From Adiantum capillus-veneris (lineage: Eukaryota > Streptophyta > Polypodiopsida > Polypodiales > Pteridaceae), in the NCBI GenBank assembly GCA_014529385.2, contig CM043963.1:97966912-98030911 (forward strand): 64,000 bases of DNA, written 5' to 3'. The first letter of the stretch is position 1, and each line of letters opens with the position of its first letter. The notes under the pieces were generated by a model. That model saw only the letters and a list, made by a program, of their open reading frames with translations. It was not told where the DNA came from and did no database searches. Below are positions 11,515 to 23,800 of this stretch, piece after piece. The translations under genes and the position numbers were made by a program.

Positions 11515-12858
11515 AAAAAGTCCCGCACCCTGAAGGTTGTGAGCTTCTCACCCTTGCAGCTACACTCTACCCTCTCCTGGAGTTGCATGGAAGCAGCAGA
11601 AAGATGGACTACACACAGACACATATGAGGTAATCTGAAACCCTCTTTTATAAATACATAAATAACTCAAGAGAAGGCGATGTGTGTATGCCGCATACCT
11701 GCTGCAATTCTCGACGTATGTCTCTTCATCAAGTGGTGTCTCTTCGGGTCGACGGGTTGCACCTCTTACCGATGAAGGGTCACATCCCCTTGCAATTCCC
11801 GGCCTTGGTGTATGCCCCTTCGCCTCGCATACCCTTCCGCCTGGCAGCTATTCACCTATCGCTGCTTTTAAACGCTAGCAGCCCAGCCTACACTGGCAGG
11901 CTTTGTAAATTAAAGTCCACGCTGGTGATTTCTCTACGCAACGTATGGTTTTTTTTTAAGGCCAGCTACTAATCAAAGCAAGGTTTTCTTCATTACCCAC
12001 TAAGGGCGCCCAACCTTGCCCGGCCAACTCACTTTATTAAACACTGTCATTTGAAAGCACCTTCGCTAAATACAAGCCAGCGATATCAACACAACCATGC
12101 AGGCAGGATCATTTTTTACGCCTCTCCCCCAAAGAGCCCACGCTGGCAAATCCGGCCCCTTGCACATCGTTTCCCGCGCCGTGTGCCCGCATTCACTATG
12201 GCCGATGAACATCAATGGAATGCTTTCCCGTACATAGACGAGATTCCGAAGCATTCTTGCCGACGTACCCTCTCCCGACACCCGAAGTAATTATTATTTC
12301 CGATACTCTAGAGCCAGAACCGGACTCAGCACCCAAACCACAGGTCATCATCATTCCCGATTCCTGAACTCCAGAACCAGAACCCGTTCAAGAACCTGTC
12401 CCTGCACCTGTTCCAACGCCCCACGCCATGCCAATCCCACAGGGGTATTTACTATACGTCACCCACCGCCACGAGACACAGTTCTAGACTTGGGTGGTGT
12501 GGCATATTTTTGTCACCTGCGACTCTCGGCACCTTCAGCATTACGAGTATTTACTTGGGCGATATCCCCATCTTGCCTACTCACTGGTAGAGTGCAGAGT
12601 GGACGTTGTCAACAATATAATATCCCTCCAGCCCCTGGTACGTGTTCACAGCGAGTTACGACTTCCAAATTACACACCTGTGTCGCCCGCTCCAGCAGAT
12701 TACACACCTCCTGTCTCGACGAGGTCGAGGACATCTCAGATTCTTCATTTGGCTCAAAAATCTTCACCGAGTTTGGCGACGAGTTTGCTTCAGCTTCTCC
12801 CGACTATTTACCTCACACCTCGCCAGCTTCCCCTCATTATTCCCTTTGAGATATAGCC
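11515..12858 (+). other. Long leader of the nested chromovirus
   Basis: About 1.3 kb between the primer site and the gag frame. Its first part (11700-11850) repeats the CTCTTC-type motif of the U3 array. Two overlapping frames of about 120 codons (12490-12856) have no recognisable family content. Confidence 0.5.
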
Positions 12859-14280
12859 ATGCCTACATCACAGGATAGAAGCCAAGCAGAGGACACCTTG
12901 GCTGTTCTCAAGGAACAAATGGGAGTACTTACGGCCAGCCTCGCGTCCATTTCCACTCGCTTGGACCAGATGCAGATGCAGACCTCTTCTCAACGTCACC
13001 ACACTACTTCGCGGACTCCACATGCAGCTTCTACATCACCTTCTTCAGAAGCCTCCGCGGACAACAACGTAGAACCAGATCCGACGACTGAGGTAGATAA
13101 TCATGAACTCCAATTACTTTATAAAATCTTTAATGTTGCTCATAAAAAGAAACTTGACGTTAAATTGCTGAAGCCTTATAATGGTCGTCACGACACACGC
13201 GTGCTAGACCAATGGCTGTTTAAGATGGAAATTTATCTGTCCAATATGAATTTGGCCGAGAGCAAAAAGGTTTCACTAGGAAGTCCTCTACTGAAGGACA
13301 CCGCTTTCCTTTGGTGGCAACGACGGGTTGCAGATAACAAACACACCCCTTCATGGAATAAATTCCGACGCGCAATTCGCAAGGCCTTTGAGCTTGCCAA
13401 CGCGGACTTTCATGCCCGGTCTTCTCTCCGCCGCCTAAACTAGAATGGTTCCTTGGCCGGCGGCCACGTATATCACAGAGTTCCAAAGGTTGACTCTGGA
13501 GATAGAGACCCTCAACCCTTCTGATAAACTCCACAGTTTTGTCGATGGGCTTGAACCCACCCTATAGGATGACGTGCACAAATACAACCCGGCCACACTG
13601 GATGAAGCCATTGCCTATTGCCTTGGTGATAATCGGCGTCCTCAGAGGAATTTTCCTCTTGGAAACCAATTCTCCAATAGAGCTTGTCCTTTCCAACGTG
13701 ATCGCAAAGGACAACAGCAACGTTCATCTCAAAGCTCTCACCAATCTTCTAGACAACCCTTCTCAGGACAGCAAGCCTTTCGACCCCATTTTTCTGGCCG
13801 AGCATCAATTTCTCAAGCAGGATCCTCTTCCAATGGTAATCAAAATCGAGGCAGGTTTCGTCCAGATAACCGTCGAAATGGCCGTCGTGATTTTCAGCCC
13901 AATCCTTCTACTGGACAACAAACCTCTTCATCGACTCCCTCCACCTCTAAGTCCAATTGCACAGGATTGTGCACAATCTACTGTTTCACACAGATGGTTT
14001 GAATGTCTAAAGCGCCCTAATCCTTCTAACATTCAGCAAAATTCAAATATGGAGTCATGCCCAAATGCAGAACATTGTCCATCTCTTGTACCGAACAAAG
14101 GCAAACACACTATTCGTGCGATTCGAATTTCCAAAGTGGTCAACACATTGATGCTGAATGCACACAATCGAACCTCAATTCCTATTGATCTGTCTAACCA
14201 GGTTCTCGATCTTCTTGGTTTCATTAATCAACATCCAATCAATGTGCTCGTGGATAGTGGTTGTTCTATGAATTTCATGA
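12859..14280 (+). pseudogene. Gag and protease relic of the nested chromovirus
   Basis: The frame opening at 12859 begins with a coiled-coil-like segment (KEQMGVLTASLASISTRLDQ). It continues with the retrotransposon Gag core (LKPYNGRHDTRVLDQWLFKM, then FLWWQRRV). An Arg/Gln/Asn-rich region follows, and at about 14240-14280 a protease motif within INVLVDSGCSMNFMS. Order and content are as in Ty3/gypsy Gag. The region is broken and no product is expected. Confidence 0.75.
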
Positions 14281-14718
14281 GCACTTCCTTAGTAAGCAAG
14301 CTCCGCTTACCAACACGACAGAGTTTGGAAGCTTTTCAAGTCGAACTTGCAGATGGATCATTTTTGAAGTGCAACAGGAAACTTCAGCAGTTACAGTTCC
14401 AGATTCAAGATTACCAAGATCAATTAAATTTCTCAGTAATGCTCTTGTCACACTACGACATGATTCTTTTGGCCAATCTTGGTTGTACCAGTATGATCCC
14501 CTTATCAGCTTCAGAGATCATTCTATTCGGCTTTATCATGATCATCGAGAAGTGGAACTCCGTGGTCTTTTTAATGCGAAGCCTATCACATTGGTCTCAA
14601 CTTTACAAGTTGAACGTTTGGTACGCAAGCGTGATGGTGCAACGGCCTTGGTTATGTTGCGAGAAAAAGAAGTTGAAAACGAAAAAAATCAAAATCCTCA
14701 CCATCACCCACTGCTTAC

Positions 14719-17511
14719 TTGCGACAACCCTTCTTTCAACCATTCTTGGACTTATTTCTTGATGAGCTCCCAACTACACTGCCTCCTTGGCGTCCCGTGG
14801 ATCATGCCATTGATTTAATCCCAAGACAACCTCCACCAATTCGAGCTCCTTATCGAGTTTTGTATTCGGAATCTCAAGAAATACAGCGGCAGTTGGAAGA
14901 TTTATTGGATTAAGGGTCACATACGTCCCAGCAGAAGTCCTTTTGGAGCCCCAATTTTATTGGTCAAGAAGAAAGATGGTTCTATGCGCCTTTGTATTGA
15001 TTACAGTGCTCTCAATAAGCTGACAATTAAAAAACAAGTTCCCTTTGCCTCACATCGACGAACTCTTTGATCAGTTATTGGTTCAAAGGTATTGATCTCA
15101 AGGCTATCACCATATTCGCATACAAATTGGCGACGAGTACAAAACAGCCTTTCGTACAAAATATGGCCATTATGAATTTCTAGTTATACCTTTTGGGTTA
15201 ACCAATGCCCTAGCTACCTTCATGACTTTGATAAAAAAAAATCTTCAGCCCTCATTTGAATAAATTTATGATCGTGTACCTCGACGACATCCTTGTCTTC
15301 AACAAAACCATGGCAAATCACAAAGAACACTTGCAGATTGTTTTTGAGATTTTATGTACAAATGTGATGTACATTAACAAGAAGAAGAGCGAATTCTTCA
15401 AGGATCACGTGGACTATCTTGGACATGTGATTTCTGCTACAAGGATTGCAGTGGATCCCAAGAAAATCCAGGTCATTGTAGATTGGCCTTTACCTCTCAC
15501 TATTTCGATGTGCGTTCTTTCTTGGGACTTGCCAATTTTTATCACACCAAAGTTCACAAGTTTTCGGATATTGCTTCTCCTTTGACGGAATTGACAAAGA
15601 AGGATAAGCTACAGTGGACTCCTGAAGCAAACAAGTCGTTCAATGATCTTAAACATGCTTTGACAACAACACCAGTCTTGGCAACAGCAGATCCTACTCA
15701 ATCATTTGATATAATGACAGATGCTTCTAATCAAGCGTCAGACGCAGTCCTTATGCAGAATGATCGCGTCATAGCTTTTGACAGTCGGAAATTTTAAGAA
15801 ATCTAGATGCGATATCCAGTATATGACAAGGAATTTTTGGCTATCGTGCATGTTTATCGCACTTGGAAACATTACCTTCTTGGCGAAAAATCAGTGGTTA
15901 AAATAGATCATCAGTCTTTGACGTATATTGTCACTCAACCTATGATGAATCCTACTCAAGGAAGATGGGTTGAATTTTTGGCAAACTTCCACATGGTTAT
16001 TCAGTACATGCCTGGTTTACAAAATGTGGTTGCAGATGCTTTGAGTCGTATGCCTACAGCAACAAATTATGCCATAAGTGACGTACAAATGAAAATTCCT
16101 GTCTGTTTCAAGAATGAATACTTCACAGATCGTGATTTTGGAAATGAGTATCGAGCTCTTAAGTCATCCTACAGAAATGAACATGTTCGCACCTTATACA
16201 ATAGTGGATGAATTATTGCATTACATTGATCGTATTTGTGTACCTCACAATACACAATTAAGGAAGATTTTGATACAAGAACATCATGACGTTCCTTTTG
16301 CTGCACATCCTGGAGTCAATAAAACATATCGGCTTTTGTCAACAACGTATTTTTGGCCACAAATGCAAGCAGTTGTGATAAAGTTTGTAAAGGCTTGTCA
16401 CTCATGTCAGATCATGCAAGCTTCTCGACAACTACCTCAAGGTCTACTTCAACCTTTATCCGTACCAAAAGAAAGATGGGAAAGTATAAGCATGGATTTT
16501 ATCACCACTTTGCCTCGCTCACCCAAAGGCAATGCTCAAATCCTAGTGGTGGTTGATCGGTTTTCCAAAATGACGCATTTCATTCCTTGCAAGAAAACGG
16601 TTTCTGTCCCAAATGTCGCAACACTATTTGTACAACATATTTCAAACTGAGATCCAAAGTTCACAGGAAATTTTTGGATTTCTCTATTCAAATCTCTTGG
16701 CACCAATCTCTTGTTCAGTTGAGCTTACCATCCTCAAACAAATGGTCAAACAAAAAGAGTGAATCAAATTCTAGAAGAGATGCTTCGACACTATATACAG
16801 AATCGCTTAGCATCTTGGGAGGATTACTTGCACCTTGTGGAGTTTGCTTATAACAATTCTCCTCATTCAGTGACTAGAATGACCCCATTTCAAGCAGCAT
16901 ATGGACACACTCCTCTTGTACCTACGAACTTTGTTCTTCAACACAAAGTAGCGTTAGCAGATCGGTTGGTTCAATACAGATTCGAGATAAACTAGTTCAT
17001 GTTCAACAAAAATACCAGAAGCAGGCCAAGAAGCATCTTCGTTATGCAAAATTCAAGGAAGGAGATTTGGTTTCACTATATGTGGCATCCCATCACTACA
17101 AAACAGTCAAATCAGTATTTCCAAAGTTACGTCCTCACTTCTATAGACCTTTCAAGATCATCAAGAAAAATTAAGATGTCAGTTATTACAAGTTGGAACT
17201 TCTCACCTTCATGGGGAAAGATACATCCAACTTTTCACATTTCCTCGCTCAAACAGTATATTCAAGGAGATTCGCTTGTTGCAGACTTATCTTCTTATGT
17301 ACCAGAAATGGAAGATGAACATATTATTCTCGTTCCAGAAAAGATTCTCAATGTTCGTCATAAAGAAACAAGACAAAAGATTACAGCTGAGTTTCTTGTT
17401 AAGTGGATAGACTTGGATGAGTCAGATTCTACTTGGCAAACAGATGAAGACATGCAACAAAACCCTCACCTACTTCAAGAATTCTTTAACAAACAGCAGA
17501 TTTTCATTTAA
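14719..17511 (+). pseudogene. Pol relic: RT, RNase H, integrase, chromodomain
   Basis: Domains appear in the usual gypsy order. They are reverse transcriptase with IVYLDDILVF near 15270, RNase H near 15700-16050 (ending [11 protein letters not shown]), an integrase HHCC and catalytic core near 16290-16650, and integrase C-terminal plus a chromodomain at about 17300-17500 (LVPEKILNVRHKE..., FLVKWIDLDES). The chromodomain places it among chromoviruses. It is broken in several places. Confidence 0.85.
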
Positions 17512-17541
17512 CACATGGGTTTTATTTAAAGAGGGAGGAAA

Positions 17542-17966
17542 TGTCACGATTGTGACTAATAAACATCATGTACATACACTCATGGACGCAGATAGGTGAA
17601 GTGCCATGCCAAGGAGGACCCCTACGCTTGGATGGTTATGACCCTTCGCCCAAAAGCTCTTCACCAAAAGCCACACTCTTTCGACGACTGGTCACACCCC
17701 TTCGCCCTACGGGTGCGACTCTTCACCCAATGGTTGCAGCTCTTCGCCGAAAGGATGTGTCTTTACGTCTAAAGTCATGTCTCTTCACCAAGAGACATGC
17801 CTCTTCACTAATGACTCTTCAAGTCCTATAAAAGGAACCATTCGTACTCGGTTTTATTCATTCAATCCAACACAGTCTCTTGCGCCTATTGTCAGAGTTA
17901 TCTTCTAATTCTAGTCTTGTGCTGAAACATAATAAATATATATGAAGTAAGATAGAGATCTTCACA
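17542..17966 (+). repeat. 3' LTR of the nested chromovirus
   Basis: 425 bp, TGTCACGATT...ATCTTCACA, preceded by the purine run AAAGAGGGAGGAAA and followed by the CATAG duplication. Confidence 0.92.
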
Positions 17967-18590
17967 CATAGGCTACTGTGGGGGAAGATTCATCGCGAAA
18001 AGTAGAAGGAAAAACTCTTTCTTTCACGCCTAGCTCCTGCAAATTCTCTGTTTTCAATCCCTAATCATCTCTATTAGGGTGAATTTCAGCAAAGTACTCA
18101 TAAAATCTAGTTCTTCTCTACCTACACTACACGTACACAGAGTTTGGTGCGATTAAATCACGAAAAAGGTCTCTGTTTCGGCATTGGAACGTGCTCAGGT
18201 GACATTTTCAGGTTATGTGCAAAAAATTGCAACAAGCATGTGTGCGTGCATTTTGTGTGTTTCTCCCTTGTTTTTATCGAAGGAATGATTATGCATAAAG
18301 GGAAACAATTAGCGGAAGGTAGACTCTCATTTATAAGCGCTTCCGTGGAGTTTTGTGGAAGATAGACTCTCGCTTACAAGGAGCTTCCCAAAATCTCACA
18401 GCAGAGGGAAAATCCTCTCAATAGTCAGAGAGTAGTTTTCTCACTCTCTCAGTCAGAAGCAGAAAAGAAAGAATAGAGGACGAGCTTTTGCCCCGTTCCT
18501 ATGCTTGTAAAGATTCTCCCTTAGTAATAAAGATATTCTCTTTATGGGGGGGGGGACCAGCCCATCTTCTCCTCCCCAATGAAGTGTCAA

Positions 18591-18593
<3 letters not shown>

Positions 18594-18658
<65 letters not shown>
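18594..18658 (+). repeat. (CT)n tract in the X 5' LTR
   Basis: About 32 CT units. The other X LTR has a longer tract at the same place (42958-43032). Confidence 0.97.
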
Positions 18659-18663
<5 letters not shown>

Positions 18664-18822
18664 CTCTTGAGTATTTGAAGTGCAATTAAAAAGTCAATTT
18701 ACGCTTCCGTATCTTTGTGACACTGGTTACGCTAATTAACCATAGCTATTTTGTGAGTTTATTATGAGTTTTGGTGTTATTCTCACCAGTGTCCTCAAAA
18801 TTTTGTCTTATTAAGGCTAGAC

Positions 18823-20298
18823 TGTAACCGGCCTGTTCAATCCAAAAAGGGCGGTAGACTCTACTTTAAACCTTGATTTAGCTTTCACCCATTATTAGTC
18901 GTCTATTTTACCTGTACTTTCAAGACACAACAAAGGGGAGAGGGATACAGGCTGCTAGATTGCACCTGTATGAGTAGACGGACACCAGATTGGCCCCTAA
19001 CTTAGGCGCCCCTTTCGGTATTTCTTTATTGTTCAAAAGAGGGAATAAACGCTGTGGTTCCTACAAGCTGCCCCGCACAAACTCGGCTGAATTTCCACTG
19101 TTCCAGCCCGATTTCGGCAGCATAACTGTACTAGAACCCTTCACAGTCAGTATTCCCACGCATTGAATGACTTTCCCGACGCATACGGGCACTTTGCAAA
19201 ACCTGGCGAGAATCTGCAGCACGCTGAATTCTCTGTTTTCAGCCCTGAAAATGCGCCAGATCGCCTGTACAGCGGTCCCCTTGCGTCCCCGAACCTCCTG
19301 GGGGTATTAGGGTCCGTTTAGGGCCAAAACCCTAAACCTGCAAAAATACACAGCAGGCTGTAATTCACTGTTTCGGGCTCCGTTCCGCGTGCCGGTCGCA
19401 TCCCTAGCAAGTCCTCGAGCTCCCGCACCTGTAGGGCTACTTGCCCTTTGAATCGGATGAGATTTCTGGCGTGAAACCTCTCCGAATTCACCTGTACCTG
19501 CGGGGGGATTAGCCGCTAGCTAATCCAGTACCTGTGCAAGAGGCTCTTGCCTCGGCAATCGCGCATGAACCCACACAACTGTACATTGGTCAAATGAAGA
19601 GCCCACTAGAGGGGCATAACATACTGCCAAAGGGGAGAGAGAGGGCAGTGCGTAGCGTGCAGGGCATCACTCCTGGCACCGCACTGTGCATAAGAGGGAA
19701 AGCAAGCACTCCATAGCTCTTAACCTGTGACAAAATCTGAAAATGAGGCTCTCTCCTCTTCAAATTCAGCGCCACTTCTTGTTGCATAAGGCAAGTGCAC
19801 CAGAAGGTGCCACTTGGCACTTTTACAAGCATTTTCCCGTTTCGGGGTTGCCGCCTAAAAATATCCCAACCGGTTGCCCAGTTGACTTCACGGCGGAGTA
19901 AGAAAATGTTCCCTTTGTCATTCCGGAGGTAATGACGCCAACACATTTTCAGGTCCCAAAATAGCAGTTCCCTAAATTTTAGGAGATGCTGCCATTGTAT
20001 CTTTCTAGGTCATCCGACCCTCTTTGTACACTGCGGCCACATCCAAAACTGAAATGTAGCCTCTGTAGCAAAGGATTCCACTTTGGCTAGTCAATGACCC
20101 CACTTGGCTAACCATACTCCTTGTCCAACCTTAGTGCTCTCTTGCCCTCAGGCCTGGACTCCCTCTGGACAGTTCCACACTAGCTATGCAATGCAGGGCA
20201 GTTAGATTTCCCGAGGGGTGTTTCCAAAAAGTGAAAGTAAATAGATAATAAGAAAGAAATCAACAAAAAGGATAGATAGTAGTCACACGCTGGTGACA
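18823..20298 (-). repeat. 3' LTR of the young element
   Basis: Reads TGTCACCAGCG...GGTTACA on the minus strand. It appears identical to 25864-27339. Small open frames inside it (for example 19590-19946) recur in the other LTR and have no recognisable family content. Confidence 0.97.
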
Positions 20299-20310
20299 TA
20301 CCCCCCTCTT
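20299..20310 (-). other. Polypurine tract of the young element
   Basis: On the minus strand the bases just before the 3' LTR read AAGAGGGGGGTA, the expected plus-strand primer tract. Confidence 0.85.
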
Positions 20311-20871
20311 GAAATCTCAAACGTCCTCGTTTGCATCTATGTCGTACATGCTTACTGTCAACACTGATGTATTCAACACCTGTCGACACATATACGACAC
20401 ATACATGCTCATTGTCAACCCTGGTGTATTCAACACCTCGTCGACTCATGTATTGCCTGCGTGTGAACCCTGTCCCAATGACATAGTGGTAGCTTCGCAC
20501 TCTGCCATTGCTTTGAGTCACTAACTTTCCAATGACAAAATGATAGCTGCACATTTTGCCACTGTCTTATCGTACACGTTGGATCCCGTAACACTTTCGA
20601 GCATACCCAAACCGACAGTTTAAGAATGCAGTTACACATGTACTCTTCAATAGAAGCAATCACTGTATCCTTGACAAACTGACAAGAAATACTCACTTCT
20701 ATAGCACTAACCAAAATTTTGGACATTCCATAAGAGCAATTGCCAAACTGACAATCTGTACAGCTCTAACATTCATGTAACAGGTATTTCATTTGAGCTC
20801 ACTTTAAATACCATGTACATCATTTGTTTCAGAAGCCATTGTCACACTGACAATCCATTTAGCTTTGAAAC
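20311..20871 (-). other. Untranslated spacer with degenerate repeats
   Basis: About 560 bp between the gag-pol stop and the polypurine tract. It contains an imperfect tandem repeat of about 66 bp (20345-20450, each copy with TGTATTCAACACCT) and recurring CAAACTGACAA/CACACTGACAA pieces (20680-20855). No frame of note. Confidence 0.6.
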
Positions 20872-23800
20872 TCAAGGGGTCAAGGTAGGTTGCAAATCGA
20901 AGGCTTCCAGGTAAAGTGATAACACAGTTGGTGACTCTGCAAGTTCACCTTCTTCCATCCACTTAGCATCCATTGGTGGATAGTTTCTGAACTTTACCAA
21001 GTAACGCCTAGCAACCTTGCCTTTCACTTTCCTTTCTTTGTGTGCCAAAATCTGTTCAGGGACCAAGATCTCGTCAAGTTCCTCGACTTCCGGCTGATCT
21101 TCAGCTGGAATAGCTTCTGGCACATCACCCACATAGGGTCTGAGAAGACTCACATGAAACGCATTGTGAATCTTCCAACTGTCAGGCAATTTCAGCCTAT
21201 ATGCAACATCACTGATTATGTCGCACACTTGAAAAGGCCCATAGTAACGCATGCTGAGCTTTGGAAACAGTCTTTCCTTGCCCTTCATCTTCTTTAACCT
21301 TGCCTTTTCAAACCGTAGAAGCACCCAATCACCAAGTGAATATACCACTTCACGACGGTGACGATCAGCTGCTTTCTTTTGCTTTGCCTGAGTCCTTTCT
21401 AAGGCCACTTTGACCTTCTTGTACATTTCATCCATGTCTTGAACATACTTATCTGCTTCAAATATCTTGTCCTTTGTATGCAGTATGGGAGGAACTTTCT
21501 TGCCACCTTCAACTATCTCGAAAGGTGCCTTGCCAGTTGATGAATGCACTGTATTATTGTATGCATACTCCACCAATGGCAAATACTGCTCCCACTTTCC
21601 TTTATGCTCTGACACATAACACTTCAGCAGATCTAGGACAGTAGAATTTGCCTCTTCTGACTGTCCATCTGTTTGAGGATGAAATGACGAAGAGAATTTG
21701 AGCGTGGTACCCATATTCTCAAACAAGCCTTTCCAGAACAAACTAGTCATGCGTGGATCACGGTCGCTAATAATCGACTGTGGCATGCCATGATACTTGA
21801 AAATATTGCTCATAAACAAGCGTGCCATCTGATCTGGCTTTATCTTCTTCCTGACAGGAATAAAATGAGCCTGTTTGCTGAATCTGCAAATAATGGTCCA
21901 AATACCATCGTTTCCTGTCTGCGTTCTCGGAAGATCAAAGATAAAATCCATAGCAATACTTTCCCATGGTTTATCTGGAATAGGTAGTGGTTGCAATAAC
22001 CCTGGTGCCTTTTGCCTGTCAAACTTGACCTTTTGGCATATTAGGCATTCTCGCACAAAGGCATCCACATCCCTTCTCAATGTAGGCCAATAGAAGAATG
22101 TCTCTACCGCTTTAACTGTAGCATCGATACCACGATGCCCTGCATACGGTGGGACATGACTCTCTTCCATAACTTTGCGTCGCAATGGCTTTCTTGACAA
22201 GGCATCAGCCACAACGTTCTTCTTGCCTTCCACATGCACAATCTGAAAATGGAACATGGACAAGATATTTGCCCATCGCATATGCTTCTCAGATAACTTT
22301 GTCTGTGTCAAGAAGTATCGCAAGGTCTGATGGTCCGTTTGGACAACAAAGTCTGCACCTAGCAGGTAGTGTTTCCAACTTAAGAGCGCATGAATCACAG
22401 CCAGTAACTCTTTCTCATAGACCTGCATGGTCATCTCTGGCCCTTGCAAAATTCTGCTCTCATAGGCTACTACCCTGCCATCTTGCATTAGCACAGCACC
22501 AATGCTACTACCGCAGGCATCACACTGGACCACAAATGACTTCCTAAGATCTGGCAACACAATGACTGGATCCGAAGTCATCTTTTCCTTTAAGAGATTA
22601 AAAGCTGAAATCTCTTTTTGTGTCCATCTAAAGGTGACTGCCTTCTTTTGAAGAGCATGTAAAGGTGAAGCAATCTCAGCGAAATTTCGGATAAACCTTC
22701 TGTAATAGGAGCATAGTCCCAAGAAGCTTCGGACATCATGCACCGTCTTCAAATTTGGCCATGACTTGATCGCTTCAACTTTTGCAGGATCCATTCTGAC
22801 ACCATCCTTTGAGACAATGTGTCCCAGAAAGTGAATCTCTTCCAGAAAAAACTCACTTTTCTTTGCATTGATGAGCAACCTATGACTGCGTAGCTCTTTG
22901 AACACAATGGCCAAGTGATGCCTATGCTCCTCTTCATTCTTTGAGTAGACTATCATGTCATCAAACAACGTACCAACAAACTGCTGGTGTGGACGGAAAA
23001 TTCTGTCCATCATCCTATTAAACGTAGCAGGAGCATTTGTGAGACCAAAGGGCATCACTAAAAATTCGTAAAGGCCAAACGTTGTTCTAAAAGCAGTCTT
23101 GTGCACATCCTCTGATCTAATGCGGATCTGATGATACCCACTCTTTAGATCTATCCTGCTAAACATAGCTGCTCCTTCTAATTTGTCCATAATATCATCA
23201 ATTCTAGGTATAGGGAACCTATTCTTGATGGTATTCTTGTTCAGTGCACGGTAGTCGATGCACATACGCCATGAGCCATCCTTTTTCTGCACCAACAACA
23301 CTGGAGAACAGAATGGAGATGAACTGGGCTGAATCAGCCCCTTTTCTAACAACTCCTGTACTTGGCCCATTATCTCTTTCTGCTGAGCCGCACTAACCCT
23401 GTACGGAGGCTTATTTGGTGGGCTATTGCCTGGCACCAAATCTATCGCATGGTCCTCGGGTCTCTCTGGCGGTAATTGAGACGGTAATGAATCGGAAAAA
23501 CAGTCACTATACTGTTGTAAAAACATTGACCTTTCTTTATCTAGCACAGATAAATTTGATTCATCACAATCTGACACTTCACGTGCAAAAACCAAGTACG
23601 CAGAAAGATGCTTTTTCATTACAGAAGTAATAGCAGAAGCTGATACAGTAGGAATAGACTCCCCTTTAAGCTTTACATCCAGAATGTGAGTCTTTCCCCT
23701 GCTCTGTACAGTGATCTTTTTGTTGTAGGCATCCATGATTCCCTGTACACGAAATAACCAAGGAATACCTAACAACACATCACATCCGTCCAGTGGCATG

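Larger units (their letters stand above)
11068..17971 (+). mobile_element. Ty3/gypsy chromovirus fossil nested in the X 5' LTR
   Basis: LTRs at 11073-11501 and 17542-17966 flank a full set of gypsy parts. The 5-bp duplication CATAG sits on both sides (11068-11072 and 17967-17971). The primer site is TGGTATCAGAGC (11503-11514) and the polypurine tract is at about 17528-17541. The LTRs differ by roughly 6-7% by eye, so the insertion is not recent. The coding part is broken in several places. Confidence 0.9.
10261..18722 (+). repeat. 5' LTR of X, split by the 11073-17966 chromovirus
   Basis: LTR pieces are 10261-11072 and 17967-18722, about 1.56 kb in all, matching 41488-43084 throughout. A TATA box (TATAAAGG) lies at 10901-10908 after a C/T-rich stretch. 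A TGG starting at 18724 just after the LTR may be the primer site; the tRNA is not recognised. Confidence 0.8.

Noticed and set aside
19534-19946. Frames of 60 and 118 codons inside the LTRs of the young element, repeated at 26575-26987
   Set aside because: They are duplicated only because the LTRs are identical. No domain or codon signal was seen, and there is no start context that suggests a protein.
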